Shown here: piece after piece, positions 16,757 to 25,365 of the stretch
How the letters are laid out: each line of letters begins with the position of its first letter
Numbering within the stretch: position 1 is the first letter of the stretch
DNA from: Paenibacillus sp. JDR-2
Lineage (GTDB): Bacteria; Bacillota; Bacilli; Paenibacillales; Paenibacillaceae
Assembly (NCBI RefSeq): GCF_000023585.1
Contig: NC_012914.1
Location: 1,436,501 to 1,500,500, forward strand
Length of the DNA: 64,000 nt
Reading direction: 5' to 3'
Program-made: the position numbers and the translations under genes
The notes under the pieces: generated by a model
What the model saw: the letters and a program-made list of their open reading frames with translations, nothing else
Told to the model about the DNA's origin: nothing
The model's database searches: none

Positions 16757-17488
16757 ATGGGTATGGAGCCGCTCTATCAGACAAAGATGAATTGCATTTG
16801 CTGTGAGACCATCTTTACGACATCACGAGTTCGCCCAAGCTTTAAAAAAGCGGTGGCTATCGATTCTGATTTTTGCGGTTATTACCGGGCGGAAGCAAAT
16901 CCGGAGTTTTACGTAGTCCGGGTCTGTCCGACTTGCGGATTTGCAACAACGGAGAATGGTACGCAAAGGCTTACCGAGCGGCAGCGCAAAGAATATTTGG
17001 AGCAGATCGGCTCACGCTGGACTCCATATGATTATGGCGGTGAACGCGATGCGGCGCAGGCGATGAAGGTGTACAAGCTGGCCCTATTGTCGGCGCAGGC
17101 GGTTGAGGAAAAGCCTAGGGTTATAGCGGGTATTCTGCATCATATTGCATGGTTATACCGTTACGAGGGAAATCAGCAGGAGGAGCTGCGTTTTATGCGG
17201 TTCGCTCTCCAGGCATATATTAAGGTCTACGAGGAAGAAGGCTCGCAATTAAACAATGCGAAGCTGATGTATATTATCGGGGAACTCAACCGGCGAACGG
17301 GCGAGCTGTCGGAAGCGGTAAAATGGTTCTCGCGTATTGTCAGCGACAAGCGCATTATGGATGAGGCCATGATCCGGCGGAGCCGCGAGCAATGGCAGCT
17401 TATCCGGGAACAGCTGGAGCAGGGGCAGCCGGTATCGCCGGCCGCTGCGACGGGAGAGAATGAAGCTCCCGTGCAGACGACGGCGTAA
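16757..17488 (+). CDS. DUF2225 protein
   Basis: A 243-residue cytoplasmic protein. The N-terminus has two Cys pairs (CICC and CPTCGF, about 50 residues apart) that probably bind zinc, as is usual in DUF2225. The rest (about residues 90-215) is helical and TPR-like: AGILHHIAWLYRYEGNQQEEL and YIIGELNRRTGELSEAVKWF. Function unknown; some members lie in redox or envelope clusters. AGGAG precedes both ATGs at 16757 and 16763, so the start may be two codons later. Probably co-transcribed with the globin. Confidence 0.82.
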   Translation: MGMEPLYQTKMNCICCETIFTTSRVRPSFKKAVAIDSDFCGYYRAEANPEFYVVRVCPTCGFATTENGTQRLTERQRKEYLEQIGSRWTPYDYGGERDAAQAMKVYKLALLSAQAVEEKPRVIAGILHHIAWLYRYEGNQQEELRFMRFALQAYIKVYEEEGSQLNNAKLMYIIGELNRRTGELSEAVKWFSRIVSDKRIMDEAMIRRSREQWQLIREQLEQGQPVSPAAATGENEAPVQTTA

Positions 17489-17502
17489 AGGCTTGTCCTG
17501 CA

Positions 17503-17745
17503 TCAATGGCTTAGCCTGCGGAGCCGCTGATCCGTCAGCATGTAGTCTTGGTCCATATCGAGGACCGTGACTTTGTTATGGCAGCAAGGGAAGACAAGCA
17601 GCTTTTTCTTGCCATGCTGAATGTCCTCGATCTCCCGAACGCGAAGAGGGATGAGTACGTTCTCGCTGCTGCAGAAGGGGCAGCTGGGAACGTAAACGTC
17701 CTTCATTACAATGTCATAGGGCCAAGTCCTCTCAAACGGAATCAT
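17503..17745 (-). CDS. Small zinc-ribbon-like hypothetical protein
   Basis: An 80-residue protein I cannot name. A CPFC motif near residue 22 and a CCHNK motif near residue 54 suggest a small zinc ribbon. The ATG at 17745 has GGAGGAG eight bases upstream and overlaps the stop of the YycC-like gene by four bases, so the two are translationally coupled. It converges on the DUF2225 gene. Confidence 0.65.
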   Translation of the reverse strand: MIPFERTWPYDIVMKDVYVPSCPFCSSENVLIPLRVREIEDIQHGKKKLLVFPCCHNKVTVLDMDQDYMLTDQRLRRLSH

Positions 17746-17933
17746 GAGGACGACTCCTCCGTACCAGGAGCGGATTCAGACGGTTTTCCAGCCTCTGCTT
17801 CCGCTTTTGCCAGTTCGGTCAGCTTCTGCAGTAATATATGTTTAGGCATATGCATTAAATGCTCGAGCGGCACGCCAAGCTGCTTGGACAACTTGATTGC
17901 TGTTTCGGGTGAAATTTGCAAGGGTTGTGACAT
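17742..17933 (-). CDS. yycC: YycC-like small protein
   Basis: A 63-residue protein. The first ~42 residues (PLQISPETAIKLSKQLGV, then PLEHLMHMPKHILLQKL) match the Bacillus YycC family as I remember it; function unknown. The acidic, Ser-rich tail is variable. GGAGG lies nine bases before the ATG. First gene of a two-gene minus-strand unit. Confidence 0.75.
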   Translation of the reverse strand: MSQPLQISPETAIKLSKQLGVPLEHLMHMPKHILLQKLTELAKAEAEAGKPSESAPGTEESSS

Positions 17934-18084
17934 GGTGTTATTCCTCCAATCTGGATATAATTAAGTTATACACCGCTGAAGCAAGATTGCGCAAATTTAT
18001 TTGTCGATCTTTTTGTGGCGGTTTTTTCTATTGAAGGCTTACATAAGGAAGGCCAATACGAACGCGAAGGAGAGGAACGGTTGA

Positions 18085-19869
18085 ATGACGACTAGCAATT
18101 ATCCAATGAAATGGGATTTGGAGACGTTTTATGAAGGAGGCTCGGGTTCGGCCGCTTTCGCCAGTGAATTGGTCGGCATCGAGAAGGATGTGGCAGAGCT
18201 GGACCGGCTGCTGTCCGACAGTTCCCTGGAGGCCAAGAAAAAGATTGAAGATACGACGGCTATTCTGCAGTCCGTGCTGATCCGTCTGCGTCAATCGGAA
18301 TCATTCGTTGAATGCCTGCAGGCACAAAATATGAAAGACTCCGCGGCTAGCGGCTTAAGCGACCGCGTAAAAACGATCAGCGCCAAGCTGCTTGGAGCGT
18401 TAACGCGTTACGATAATGAGCTTCGCCAGATTGGCGATGAGGAATGGGCCGGTATCGTTAGCGACGGTCCGCTTGGCGAGATCGCATTCAGCTTGTCCGA
18501 ACGCCGCGAGCTGGCGAAGGAAAAGCTTGCTCCTGAGCTTGAAGCGCTCGCCGGCGATCTTGCGGTTGACGGTTATCACGGCTGGGGAGCTCTGTACGAT
18601 CTGATCGTATCCCGTGCGAAGTTTACGGATATCGGCGAGAACGGTGAAGAGAAGGTTCTATCCGCAGGACAAATGTTCAACCGGCTGTCGGACGGCGATC
18701 GTTCGGTCCGTATCCGTGCTTTTGCCGAATGGGAACGCGAGTGGGGCGATGCCGCGGAGCTGTGTGCGGATGCGCTTAACCGTCTTGCAGGCTTCAGACT
18801 GAAGCTGTACGGCAAACGCGGCTGGGAATCGGTGTTGAAGGAGCCGCTGCAAATTAACCGGATGTCCGAGGATACCTTCAACGCGATGTGGTCGGCGATC
18901 AACGAAGGCAAGCCGAAGCTTGTCCGTTACCTGGAACGGAAGGCGAAGCTGTTGGGTCTGGAAAAGCTGGATTGGCATGATGTCAGCGCGCCGCTTGGTT
19001 CTTCGGCACGAACAATAAGCTTTGACGAAGGTGCGAAGTTTATCGTGGAGCAGTTCCGCAAGTTCAGCCCGGATATGGCGGATTTCTCGGAAGTGGCCTT
19101 CCGTGACGCCTGGATCGAAGCGGAAGACCGTGCGGGCAAGCGCCCCGGCGGTTTCTGTACTTCTTTCCCTAAGAGCCGCCAGACGCGGATTTTCATGACC
19201 TACTCGGGCACTGCGGATAACGTTTCGACGCTTGCCCATGAGCTTGGACATGCGTACCATCAATATGTCATGGACGATCTGCCGGCGCTGTCGCAGGAAT
19301 ACGCGATGAACGTAGCGGAGACGGCATCCACTTTTGCCGAGCTTATCGTATCGGATTCGGCGATGAAGACGGCTGTTGACCGCGAAGAAAAGCTGGGCCT
19401 CCTGGAGGACAAAATCCAGAACGCCGTTGCGTTCTTTATGAACATCCATGCCCGGGTATTGTTCGAAACGCGCTTCTATGAGGAGCGTAAGCAAGGTATC
19501 GTACCGGTAGAGAAGCTGAACAGTCTCATGGAAGAAGCTCAGCGCGAAGCATTCAGCGGAGCGCTTGGCGAGCTGCATCCGCATTTCTGGGCCTCCAAGC
19601 TTCACTTCTATATTACAAGCGTACCGTTCTACAACTTCCCGTATACGTTTGGCTACCTGTTCAGCGCGGGAATCTATGCACGCGCTCTGGAGGAAGGACC
19701 GGCGTTCGCGGAACGTTACGTGCAGCTTCTGCGCGATACCGGCCGCATGACGGTAGAGGAGCTGGCGAAAAAGCATCTTGGCGTCAACCTCGAAGAAGCC
19801 GATTTCTGGCGCGATGCGGTTGAGCTTACAACGAAGGATATCGACCTATTCCTGGAATTGACGGAATAG
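18085..19869 (+). CDS. pepF: M3-family oligoendopeptidase (PepF-like)
   Basis: A 594-residue cytoplasmic zinc oligopeptidase. The zinc-site HELGHAYH starts near residue 385, with the third ligand in the ETASTFAEL segment. KSRQTRIFMTYSG and FYNFPYTFGYLFSAGIYAR are typical of the M3 PepF/M3B group. Length is normal. GGAGAGG lies about nine bases before the ATG. In Bacillus pepF and the trHb gene yjbI are also near each other. It ends in a strong terminator. Confidence 0.92.
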   Translation: MTTSNYPMKWDLETFYEGGSGSAAFASELVGIEKDVAELDRLLSDSSLEAKKKIEDTTAILQSVLIRLRQSESFVECLQAQNMKDSAASGLSDRVKTISAKLLGALTRYDNELRQIGDEEWAGIVSDGPLGEIAFSLSERRELAKEKLAPELEALAGDLAVDGYHGWGALYDLIVSRAKFTDIGENGEEKVLSAGQMFNRLSDGDRSVRIRAFAEWEREWGDAAELCADALNRLAGFRLKLYGKRGWESVLKEPLQINRMSEDTFNAMWSAINEGKPKLVRYLERKAKLLGLEKLDWHDVSAPLGSSARTISFDEGAKFIVEQFRKFSPDMADFSEVAFRDAWIEAEDRAGKRPGGFCTSFPKSRQTRIFMTYSGTADNVSTLAHELGHAYHQYVMDDLPALSQEYAMNVAETASTFAELIVSDSAMKTAVDREEKLGLLEDKIQNAVAFFMNIHARVLFETRFYEERKQGIVPVEKLNSLMEEAQREAFSGALGELHPHFWASKLHFYITSVPFYNFPYTFGYLFSAGIYARALEEGPAFAERYVQLLRDTGRMTVEELAKKHLGVNLEEADFWRDAVELTTKDIDLFLELTE

Positions 19870-19880
19870 GTATTGGGGAA

Positions 19881-19912
19881 AACGCATCATCCTTGGGATG
19901 ATGCGTTTTTTT
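19881..19912 (+). terminator. Terminator of pepF
   Basis: Perfect 12-bp stem AACGCATCATCC/GGATGATGCGTT, 3-base loop, then T-run. Confidence 0.9.
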
Positions 19913-19938
19913 ATCTTCAAAGAGCAGCTCTCGCTCAT

Positions 19939-20616
19939 TTAGTGAATGATTCGATCGTCCAGGTTTTCCTTGTTAACGACATAAGAATGGACGCGCTGTT
20001 TTCCTCCCCCGCAAGGAAGCAACAGGTTGAGCTTTGCCAGCTCTCTTAAAATGGAGCGTGCCGTTTCAATGTGAACGGTTAGGTAAGTACTGACCTCGCG
20101 AGCGCGGAGTGGTTTTTCGGTACGCAAAGCAAGGCGTAATACTTCGTGCTGGATGATTGCATCTGATGAACGCTCCGTGTAATGCCGGTCCAACCAAGTG
20201 CTCATAAACTGTTGCACGATTTGCTCGCACATCCGTGGTCTGTCGCAGATATCGTCATAGGAAAACCTTAGAATTCGCCATCCATCAATAACTAAGTGAT
20301 TTTGCCGGATGCGATCATCTGAGAAATGGTTACGGCTAGCCTGCGATAAGTGAGGTCCAAAACCATCAATCTCAATACTCAGTTTAAGTGGGTATTTGAG
20401 GTAAGCAAAGTCAAGATACCTTGCGCCGTCACGGAAGTCGGCTACCTTATACTCCGGATGCAAGTTCTCAAAGTTACGAAAAGCCGTAAACCACACATTT
20501 TTTAAGAACAATCTTTCGGCATGTGCATGTCCTTGCATGAGCCTTTCTTTGTCTTTTCCATTGAGCTTTTTCAGGTGCATTTCATACCACTTTTGATGAA
20601 CAGATTCGAAAGACAT
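19939..20616 (-). CDS. DUF559-like nuclease with C-terminal winged helix
   Basis: A 225-residue protein. Residues ~28-140 look like the VSR/DUF559 branch of the PD-(D/E)XK nucleases: AERLFLKN, a KLSIEIDGFGPH strand (acidic E and D), DDRIRQNHLVIDGWRILRFSYDDI. Residues ~150-225 resemble a winged helix (LRAREVSTYLTVHIETARSILRELAKLNLL). Such fusions occur in Bacillales, role unknown; DNA binding with nicking is a reasonable inference. AAAGGAGC lies eight bases before the ATG, right after a terminator-shaped hairpin, and a 62-bp repeat array lies just upstream. Confidence 0.72.
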   Translation of the reverse strand: MSFESVHQKWYEMHLKKLNGKDKERLMQGHAHAERLFLKNVWFTAFRNFENLHPEYKVADFRDGARYLDFAYLKYPLKLSIEIDGFGPHLSQASRNHFSDDRIRQNHLVIDGWRILRFSYDDICDRPRMCEQIVQQFMSTWLDRHYTERSSDAIIQHEVLRLALRTEKPLRAREVSTYLTVHIETARSILRELAKLNLLLPCGGGKQRVHSYVVNKENLDDRIIH

Positions 20617-20640
20617 AGTTTTAAGCTCCTTTCAAAAATA

Positions 20641-20687
20641 AAACACGCCGCTTTCCAAGACGCTATGCGTCAAGGAAGCGGCGTGTT
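20641..20687 (-). terminator. Strong hairpin with T-run in the leader of the DUF559-like gene
   Basis: Stem AACACGCCGCTT...AAGCGGCGTGTT with inner GACGC-TAT-GCGTC; on the minus strand it is followed by a T-rich run (TTTTATTTTT) and then the ribosome site. It would stop transcripts coming from the repeat array or attenuate the gene. Confidence 0.75.
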
Positions 20688-20752
20688 CTTCACGACCGGA
20701 AGTTAGATTTAGTTTCAGTTTACCATTATTTGTGCGGTTTGTTCAAGTGGGA

Positions 20753-21340
20753 GGGTAAGTAAGAGGGAAAAACCGACTTGCGAGCGGTTGGTGGGAGCGG
20801 AGAGGAATGGAGGAAGGTAAATAAGAGGGAAAAACCGACTTGCGAGCGGTTGGTGGGAGCGGAGAGGAATGGAGGAAGGTAAATAAGAGGGAAAAACCGA
20901 CTTGCGAGCGGTTGGTGGGAGCGGAGAGGAATGGAGGAAGGTAAATAAGAGGGAAAAACCGACTTGCGAGCGGTTGGTGGGAGCGGAGAGGAATGGAGGA
21001 AGGTAAATAAGAGGGAAAAACCGACTTGCGAGCGGTTGGTGGGAGCGGAGAGGAATGGAGGAAGGTAAATAAGAGGAAAAAACCGACTTGCGAGCGGTTG
21101 GTGGGAGCGGAGAGGAATGGAGGAAGGTAGATAAGAGGAAAAAAACGACTTGCGGGCGGTTGGTGGGAGAGGAGAGGATGTGAGGAAGGTAAATAAGAGG
21201 GAAAAACCGACTTGCGGGCGGTTGGTGGGAGCGGAGAGGAATGGAGGAAGGTAAATAAGAGGAAAAACCGACTTGCGAGCGGTTGGTGGGAGCGGAGAGG
21301 GAGTGGGAAAGGTGAATAAGAGTAAGAAACCGACTTGCAT
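20753..21340. repeat. Tandem array of 62-bp units (array 2)
   Basis: Ten copies of AAGAGGGAAAAACCGACTTG or close variants start at 20761, 20823, 20885, 20947, 21009, 21071, 21133, 21195, 21257 and 21318: 62-base steps except the last (61, one deleted G). Most inner copies are nearly identical. Each holds AACCG-A-CTTGCGAG-CGGTT, a 7-bp stem with one bulged A and a TGCG loop, then about 40 purine-rich bases. Reading frames across it on the minus strand are an artefact, since 62 is not a multiple of three. The rest of the 950-bp gap holds the hairpin at 20641 and AT-rich sequence (21400-21560) with a likely ccpN promoter (TATATT near 21493). Confidence 0.93.
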
Positions 21341-21568
21341 GGGGCTGGGAGAACTAGCAGGAGCGGAGATTGGGTTCGGTTGACCGGCAACTAGAAAAAA
21401 AGTGCAGGACTCCTGTCCTACTGGCTATATGCATAGCATAAATAGAGCACAATTCGGATGTGTTAGAACATATATTGTGTAATAAATATATATGTGCTAT
21501 ATTAAATCCGATTAATGATGGTTATATAGGTTAATGTGTGTAATAAAAGGATGAGAGGGTGAACCGTT

Positions 21569-22213
21569 ATCCAGCTATCGAATCGCCAGCTAGAATTGCT
21601 TGAGCTCGTTAAAAAGCATGCGCCGATTACAGGGGAGCAGCTTGCGGAGTATATGGGCGTCAGCCGCCCAACGCTGCGCTCGGACCTGTCCCTGCTTGTG
21701 ATGCTGAACCTGCTTGACGCGAAGCCGAAGGTTGGCTATTTTCTCGGTGAAGCCTACCGTTCGACCGACGACACGGCAACGCGTCAGCGCTTTGACAATA
21801 TCAAGGTTCACGAGATCCAGGGGGTTCCGGTCAATATTCCGGAGACGTTATCCGTACAGGATGCGGTTATCACCTTGTTCACGGAGAACGCCAACACGCT
21901 GCTGATCGTGGACGAGAACAAGAATCTCGCGGGTATCGTGACTCCCAAGGATCTGCTGAAGATCACGCTTGGTAATCCGGGCGCAGGTGCCATACCGGTC
22001 AGCATGGTGATGACGCGTTATCCGAATATCGTTACGCTTGTTCCTGAAGAATCCGTTTCGGATGCGATTCGAAAAATGATGCTCCATCAAGTTGACTGCC
22101 TGCCGGTTATTATTCCCGGTGAAGGCGGAGCGGAAATTAGCGGATGGGTGTCGAAATCGAACATTATCCGGCTGATGTCGGATATTGCAACAGCTGCGGA
22201 ACTGGGGGATTAG
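21569..22213 (+). CDS. ccpN: CcpN-type gluconeogenesis repressor (HTH plus two CBS domains)
   Basis: A CcpN/YqzB-family repressor. In Bacillus it represses gluconeogenic genes (gapB, pckA) under glycolytic conditions and responds to ATP/ADP. The N-terminal HTH (ITGEQLAEYMGVSRPTLRSDLSLL) is followed by KVGYFLG and two CBS domains (about residues 75-205). yqfL follows six bases later, the Bacillus order. The start is a problem: in-frame homology reaches IQLSNRQLELL, yet there is no ATG, GTG or TTG between the in-frame stop at 21560 and a TTG at 21596 that lacks a ribosome site. I placed the start at ATC (21569), seven bases after GAGGGTG. Confidence 0.85.
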   Translation: MQLSNRQLELLELVKKHAPITGEQLAEYMGVSRPTLRSDLSLLVMLNLLDAKPKVGYFLGEAYRSTDDTATRQRFDNIKVHEIQGVPVNIPETLSVQDAVITLFTENANTLLIVDENKNLAGIVTPKDLLKITLGNPGAGAIPVSMVMTRYPNIVTLVPEESVSDAIRKMMLHQVDCLPVIIPGEGGAEISGWVSKSNIIRLMSDIATAAELGD

Positions 22214-22219
22214 GAGCTT

Positions 22220-23017
22220 ATGTCAGAGCAAATTATCTACGTTTGTTCAGATGCGGTAGGGGAGACAGCAGAAGCCGTCGCGAAAGCGACCTTGCGGCAG
22301 TTCGCATCCGATCATGTCAAGATTAAACGGTTCGGCCACGTAAAGACCGAAGAGGAAGTTATCCAGATTGTTGCTGAAGCCGCCCGTACCGGCGGGTTTA
22401 TCAGCTATACGCTTGTTCAGCCGGAGCTGCGCGAGCTAATGAAGGAAGAATCGTTCCGCTGGGGAGTACGGGCGGTTGACGTAATGGGCCCGATGATGCA
22501 GGCTTTTGTTGACACATTCGGCAGTTCTCCAAAACGTAAGCCTGGACTTCTCCATTCCATCGACGACGATTATTACCGCCGGATGGAAGCGATCGAGTTT
22601 GCCGTTAAATACGACGACGGCAAGGATGCCCGCGGCCTGATGCAGGCTCAAGTGGTGCTCATCGGCGTATCGAGGACGTCCAAGACTCCGCTGAGCATCT
22701 TCTTGTCCCATAAAGGAATCAAGACGGCCAATCTGCCTCTTATGCCGGAGGTCAAACCACCTGCCGAGCTTACGCCGGCACCGGGCCGTTTAATTGTAGG
22801 GCTTACGATGAAGCCTGAGCATTTGCTGCATATCCGGACTGAACGTCTCAAGACGCTAGGCCTTCCGGAGTCCGCGCAATATGCTTCCATGGAGCGGATT
22901 ATGGAGGAACTCGCCTACGCTTCCAGCGTGATGGAGGCATTCCAATGCCCGGTTATAGATGTTACGAATCGCGCGATTGAAGAGACCGCGGGACTTATTA
23001 TCGAGCAATTATCTTAG
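22220..23017 (+). CDS. yqfL: Pyruvate,phosphate dikinase regulatory protein (YqfL/PSRP family)
   Basis: A 265-residue bifunctional kinase/pyrophosphorylase of the DUF299 family, which in other organisms switches PPDK or PEP synthetase by ADP-dependent phosphorylation. The P-loop-like motif GVSRTSKTPLSIFLS is near residue 148, after ARGLMQAQVVLI; YVCSDAVGETAEAVAKA opens the protein. Length is normal. It is coupled to ccpN; in Bacillus YqfL modulates CcpN activity, and that is the better guess unless a PPDK gene exists elsewhere. Confidence 0.93.
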   Translation: MSEQIIYVCSDAVGETAEAVAKATLRQFASDHVKIKRFGHVKTEEEVIQIVAEAARTGGFISYTLVQPELRELMKEESFRWGVRAVDVMGPMMQAFVDTFGSSPKRKPGLLHSIDDDYYRRMEAIEFAVKYDDGKDARGLMQAQVVLIGVSRTSKTPLSIFLSHKGIKTANLPLMPEVKPPAELTPAPGRLIVGLTMKPEHLLHIRTERLKTLGLPESAQYASMERIMEELAYASSVMEAFQCPVIDVTNRAIEETAGLIIEQLS

Positions 23018-23103
23018 GTACCCATTGAAAATCCTGCACAAAAAAACGCCGCCAACGTATTTATCGCATAAATATGGCAATACGTATGAGAGGATGCCCA
23101 AAA

Positions 23104-24072
23104 ATGTTAGAACGCGAATTGTCTTTAGAGCTAGTTCGAGTCACGGAGCTTGCGGCGCTAGCCGCTTCCCCTTGGATGGGCCGGGGAGATAAGAACAGCG
23201 CCGATGGCGCAGCAACCGAAGCGATGCGGAGCATGTTTGATACGGTATCAATCCGTGGTACGGTTGTTATAGGCGAAGGAGAAATGGATGAAGCCCCGAT
23301 GCTCTACATCGGCGAGCAGGTCGGCAGCATGCAGGGACCCGAGGTTGATGTTGCTGTTGATCCGCTCGAAGGAACGGAGATCGTTGCGCGGGGACTCAAT
23401 AACGCAATGGCCGTATTGGCTGTTGCAGGCAAAGGCCAGCTCCTTCACGCGCCTGACATGTATATGGAAAAGCTTGCGGTTGGACCGGAGCTTGCCGGCA
23501 AGCTGTCGCTGAAGGACCCGATCCGCATAACGCTGGAGAAGGCGGCACTGGCGCTGGATAAGCCAATCACGGACCTGACCGTAATGATACTGGACCGTGA
23601 GCGCCATGCGGATATAACCCGCGATTTAAGAGAAGCGGGCGTCCGGATCAAGTTTTTATCGGACGGGGATGTCGCTGGAGCGCTTGCGCCTTCTTTTCCG
23701 GAAGCGGGTATCGATCTTTATGTTGGCTCGGGCGGTGCGCCCGAAGGGGTGCTTGCGGCAGCTGCGCTCAAGTGCCTTGGCGGTGAAATTCAAGGCAGGC
23801 TGATTCCCGAAAGCGAGGAGCAATATGAACGCTGCGTCTCTATGGGACTGACGGATCCTCGCAAAATATTAAATATCAACGATATGGTAGGGACCGGGGA
23901 TGTTATCTTTGCGGCGACCGGCGTAACGCCCGGAGAGTTCCTAGGCGGTGTGCGCTATATGCCGGAACAGCGCGCGGAGACGCATTCCATGGTCATGCGG
24001 GCACAGACGCGTACCGTGAGGTATGTGAAGTCGCTTCATTATTTACCGAATAAACCTCTATTGCGCAAATAA
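23104..24072 (+). CDS. glpX: Fructose-1,6-bisphosphatase class II
   Basis: A 322-residue GlpX-type phosphatase, a gluconeogenic step. Metal and substrate motifs are [33 protein letters not shown] and [23 protein letters not shown] at 23104 has GAGAGGA nine bases upstream; an ATG at 23074 is poorly placed. Lying behind ccpN-yqfL, it fits a gluconeogenesis cluster and may be a CcpN target. Confidence 0.95.
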   Translation: MLERELSLELVRVTELAALAASPWMGRGDKNSADGAATEAMRSMFDTVSIRGTVVIGEGEMDEAPMLYIGEQVGSMQGPEVDVAVDPLEGTEIVARGLNNAMAVLAVAGKGQLLHAPDMYMEKLAVGPELAGKLSLKDPIRITLEKAALALDKPITDLTVMILDRERHADITRDLREAGVRIKFLSDGDVAGALAPSFPEAGIDLYVGSGGAPEGVLAAAALKCLGGEIQGRLIPESEEQYERCVSMGLTDPRKILNINDMVGTGDVIFAATGVTPGEFLGGVRYMPEQRAETHSMVMRAQTRTVRYVKSLHYLPNKPLLRK

Positions 24073-24097
24073 ACTAGGAATGAAAGAAGGAATGGAA

Positions 24098-24505
24098 ATG
24101 GAACGAACCTTTGTCATGGTGAAGCCCGATGGTGTGAAGCGTGGATTAATCGGCAGCATAGTAGCAAGATTCGAGCACAAAGGCTTTAGGCTCATACAGG
24201 CCAAATTGATCGAGATCGATACGCCGCTGGCAGAGCGCCATTACAGCGAGCACGCGGCGAAGCCTTTCTTTGGCGAACTCGTCGAGTTCATTACTTCCGG
24301 TCCTTCTTTCGCCATGGTCTGGGAAGGCCCCGGTGCCGTAAAAAACGCCCGTACCCTAATCGGCCGCACGAATCCTACGGATGCCGATGCCGGTACGATT
24401 CGCGGCGATTACGCATTAAGCGTAGAGAGCAATATAGTTCATGGCTCCGATTCCGTTGAGAGCGCGGAACGCGAGATCGGGATGTTTTTTGGCGGACAGC
24501 TATGA
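24098..24505 (+). CDS. ndk: Nucleoside diphosphate kinase
   Basis: A 135-residue NDK that transfers the gamma phosphate between nucleotides. The phospho-accepting His is His115 in SNIVHGSDS; the start is [19 protein letters not shown] at 24098 is seven bases after AAGG; in-frame ATGs at 24080 and 24092 are poorly spaced. It overlaps the following aldolase gene by four bases (ATGA), so translation is coupled. Residues 50-57 (SEHAAKPFF) are normal for the family. Confidence 0.95.
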   Translation: MERTFVMVKPDGVKRGLIGSIVARFEHKGFRLIQAKLIEIDTPLAERHYSEHAAKPFFGELVEFITSGPSFAMVWEGPGAVKNARTLIGRTNPTDADAGTIRGDYALSVESNIVHGSDSVESAEREIGMFFGGQL

Positions 24506-25152
24506 AGTTTTTCCTTGATACGGCTAATGTCGAGGAAATCAGAAGAATTGCAAGGCTTGGCCTCGTTGACGGGGTAACGACGAATCCGTCCCTGATAGCG
24601 AAGGAAGGCCGTGATTTCAAAGAAGTTATCCAGGAAATTGCAGGTTTTATTCACGGTCCAATCAGTGCGGAGGTTATAGGAACTACTTCGGAAGAGATGC
24701 TGATGGAGGCTTTTGATATCGCGGATTGGGCGCCAAATATCGTCATTAAGCTGCCCATGACCGAGGATGGTCTGTATGCAACTCGCGCCTTGTCGGAAAA
24801 AGGCATTAAGACCAATGTGACGCTGATTTTTACGGCCGCACAGGGTCTCATAGCTGCCAAAGCAGGCGCAACCTACATCAGTCCCTTTGTCGGCCGCCTG
24901 GATGACATTGGTACGGACGGCATAGGACTAATTAGGGATCTCCGGACGATCCTTCATACCTATGGGATGCATGCGGAGATTATCGCGGCAAGCATCCGCC
25001 ATATCGGGCATGTCGAGCAGGCTGCGCTGGCCGGAGCGCATATTGCAACGATTCCCGGAGCGCTGCTGCCGTCCCTTTGGAAGCATCCGCTTACGGATGC
25101 CGGCATTGCGAAATTCCTTAGCGATTGGGACAGCAGAAAGCCAAATTCGTAG
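24502..25152 (+). CDS. Fructose-6-phosphate aldolase / small transaldolase
   Basis: A 216-residue TalC/MipB-type protein. The Schiff-base Lys is Lys83 in [49 protein letters not shown] and [10 protein letters not shown] are family motifs. It cleaves or transfers dihydroxyacetone units from fructose 6-phosphate; transaldolase versus aldolase activity cannot be told by eye. It links gluconeogenesis here with the pentose pathway (tkt at 61.4 kb). A strong terminator follows. Confidence 0.9.
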   Translation: MKFFLDTANVEEIRRIARLGLVDGVTTNPSLIAKEGRDFKEVIQEIAGFIHGPISAEVIGTTSEEMLMEAFDIADWAPNIVIKLPMTEDGLYATRALSEKGIKTNVTLIFTAAQGLIAAKAGATYISPFVGRLDDIGTDGIGLIRDLRTILHTYGMHAEIIAASIRHIGHVEQAALAGAHIATIPGALLPSLWKHPLTDAGIAKFLSDWDSRKPNS

Positions 25153-25169
25153 ACTATAAAATGACCAGA

Positions 25170-25216
25170 AACCCTCATCAAACGGGTAACCGTTTGCATG
25201 GGGGTCTTCTTTTTGT
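25170..25216 (+). terminator. Terminator of the ccpN-glpX-ndk-aldolase unit
   Basis: Stem AACCCTCAT-AAACGG with CCGTTT-ATGGGGGT (small bulges), then TCTTCTTTTT. Confidence 0.75.
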
Positions 25217-25273
25217 TGGAGTGCTTCTCCGCAACAATCCGTCGCAAAATTATGAAAACCGTTGAAAAAACTA

Positions 25274-25333
25274 TTGACATGATACGATTTGTATCTTAAA
25301 GTAAGGTATACAAATGTTGATACGAATTGTATC
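25274..25333 (+). promoter_or_regulatory. Promoter of wzz1 with two GATAC-N5-GTATC operators
   Basis: TTGACA (25274-25279), 17-bp spacer, TAAAGT (25297-25302). Operator 1, GATACGATTTGTATC, is at 25281-25295, filling the spacer; operator 2, GATACGAATTGTATC, at 25319-25333 lies downstream of the start site. Two perfect 5-bp-arm palindromes at one promoter are typical of a repressor. The same design precedes wzz2. Confidence 0.75.
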
Positions 25334-25365
25334 TAAAGTCCTACAAGGCTGCAGGAGGGAAGCGA

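Noticed and set aside
20753..21340. Array 2 as a CRISPR or VNTR inside a gene
   Set aside because: Units are nearly identical end to end with no spacers, and no frame is maintained.
20726..21390. Two long minus-strand frames (about 204 and 215 codons) with a Pro/Ser-rich repeating translation
   Set aside because: They run through the 62-bp array. The period is not a multiple of three, so the same peptide appears in all frames; there is no ribosome site and the translation is low complexity.
23237..23251. GATAC-G-GTATC palindrome inside glpX as another operator
   Set aside because: It is within coding sequence and its centre is 1 base, not 5, so it does not match the EPS/RiPP operator.
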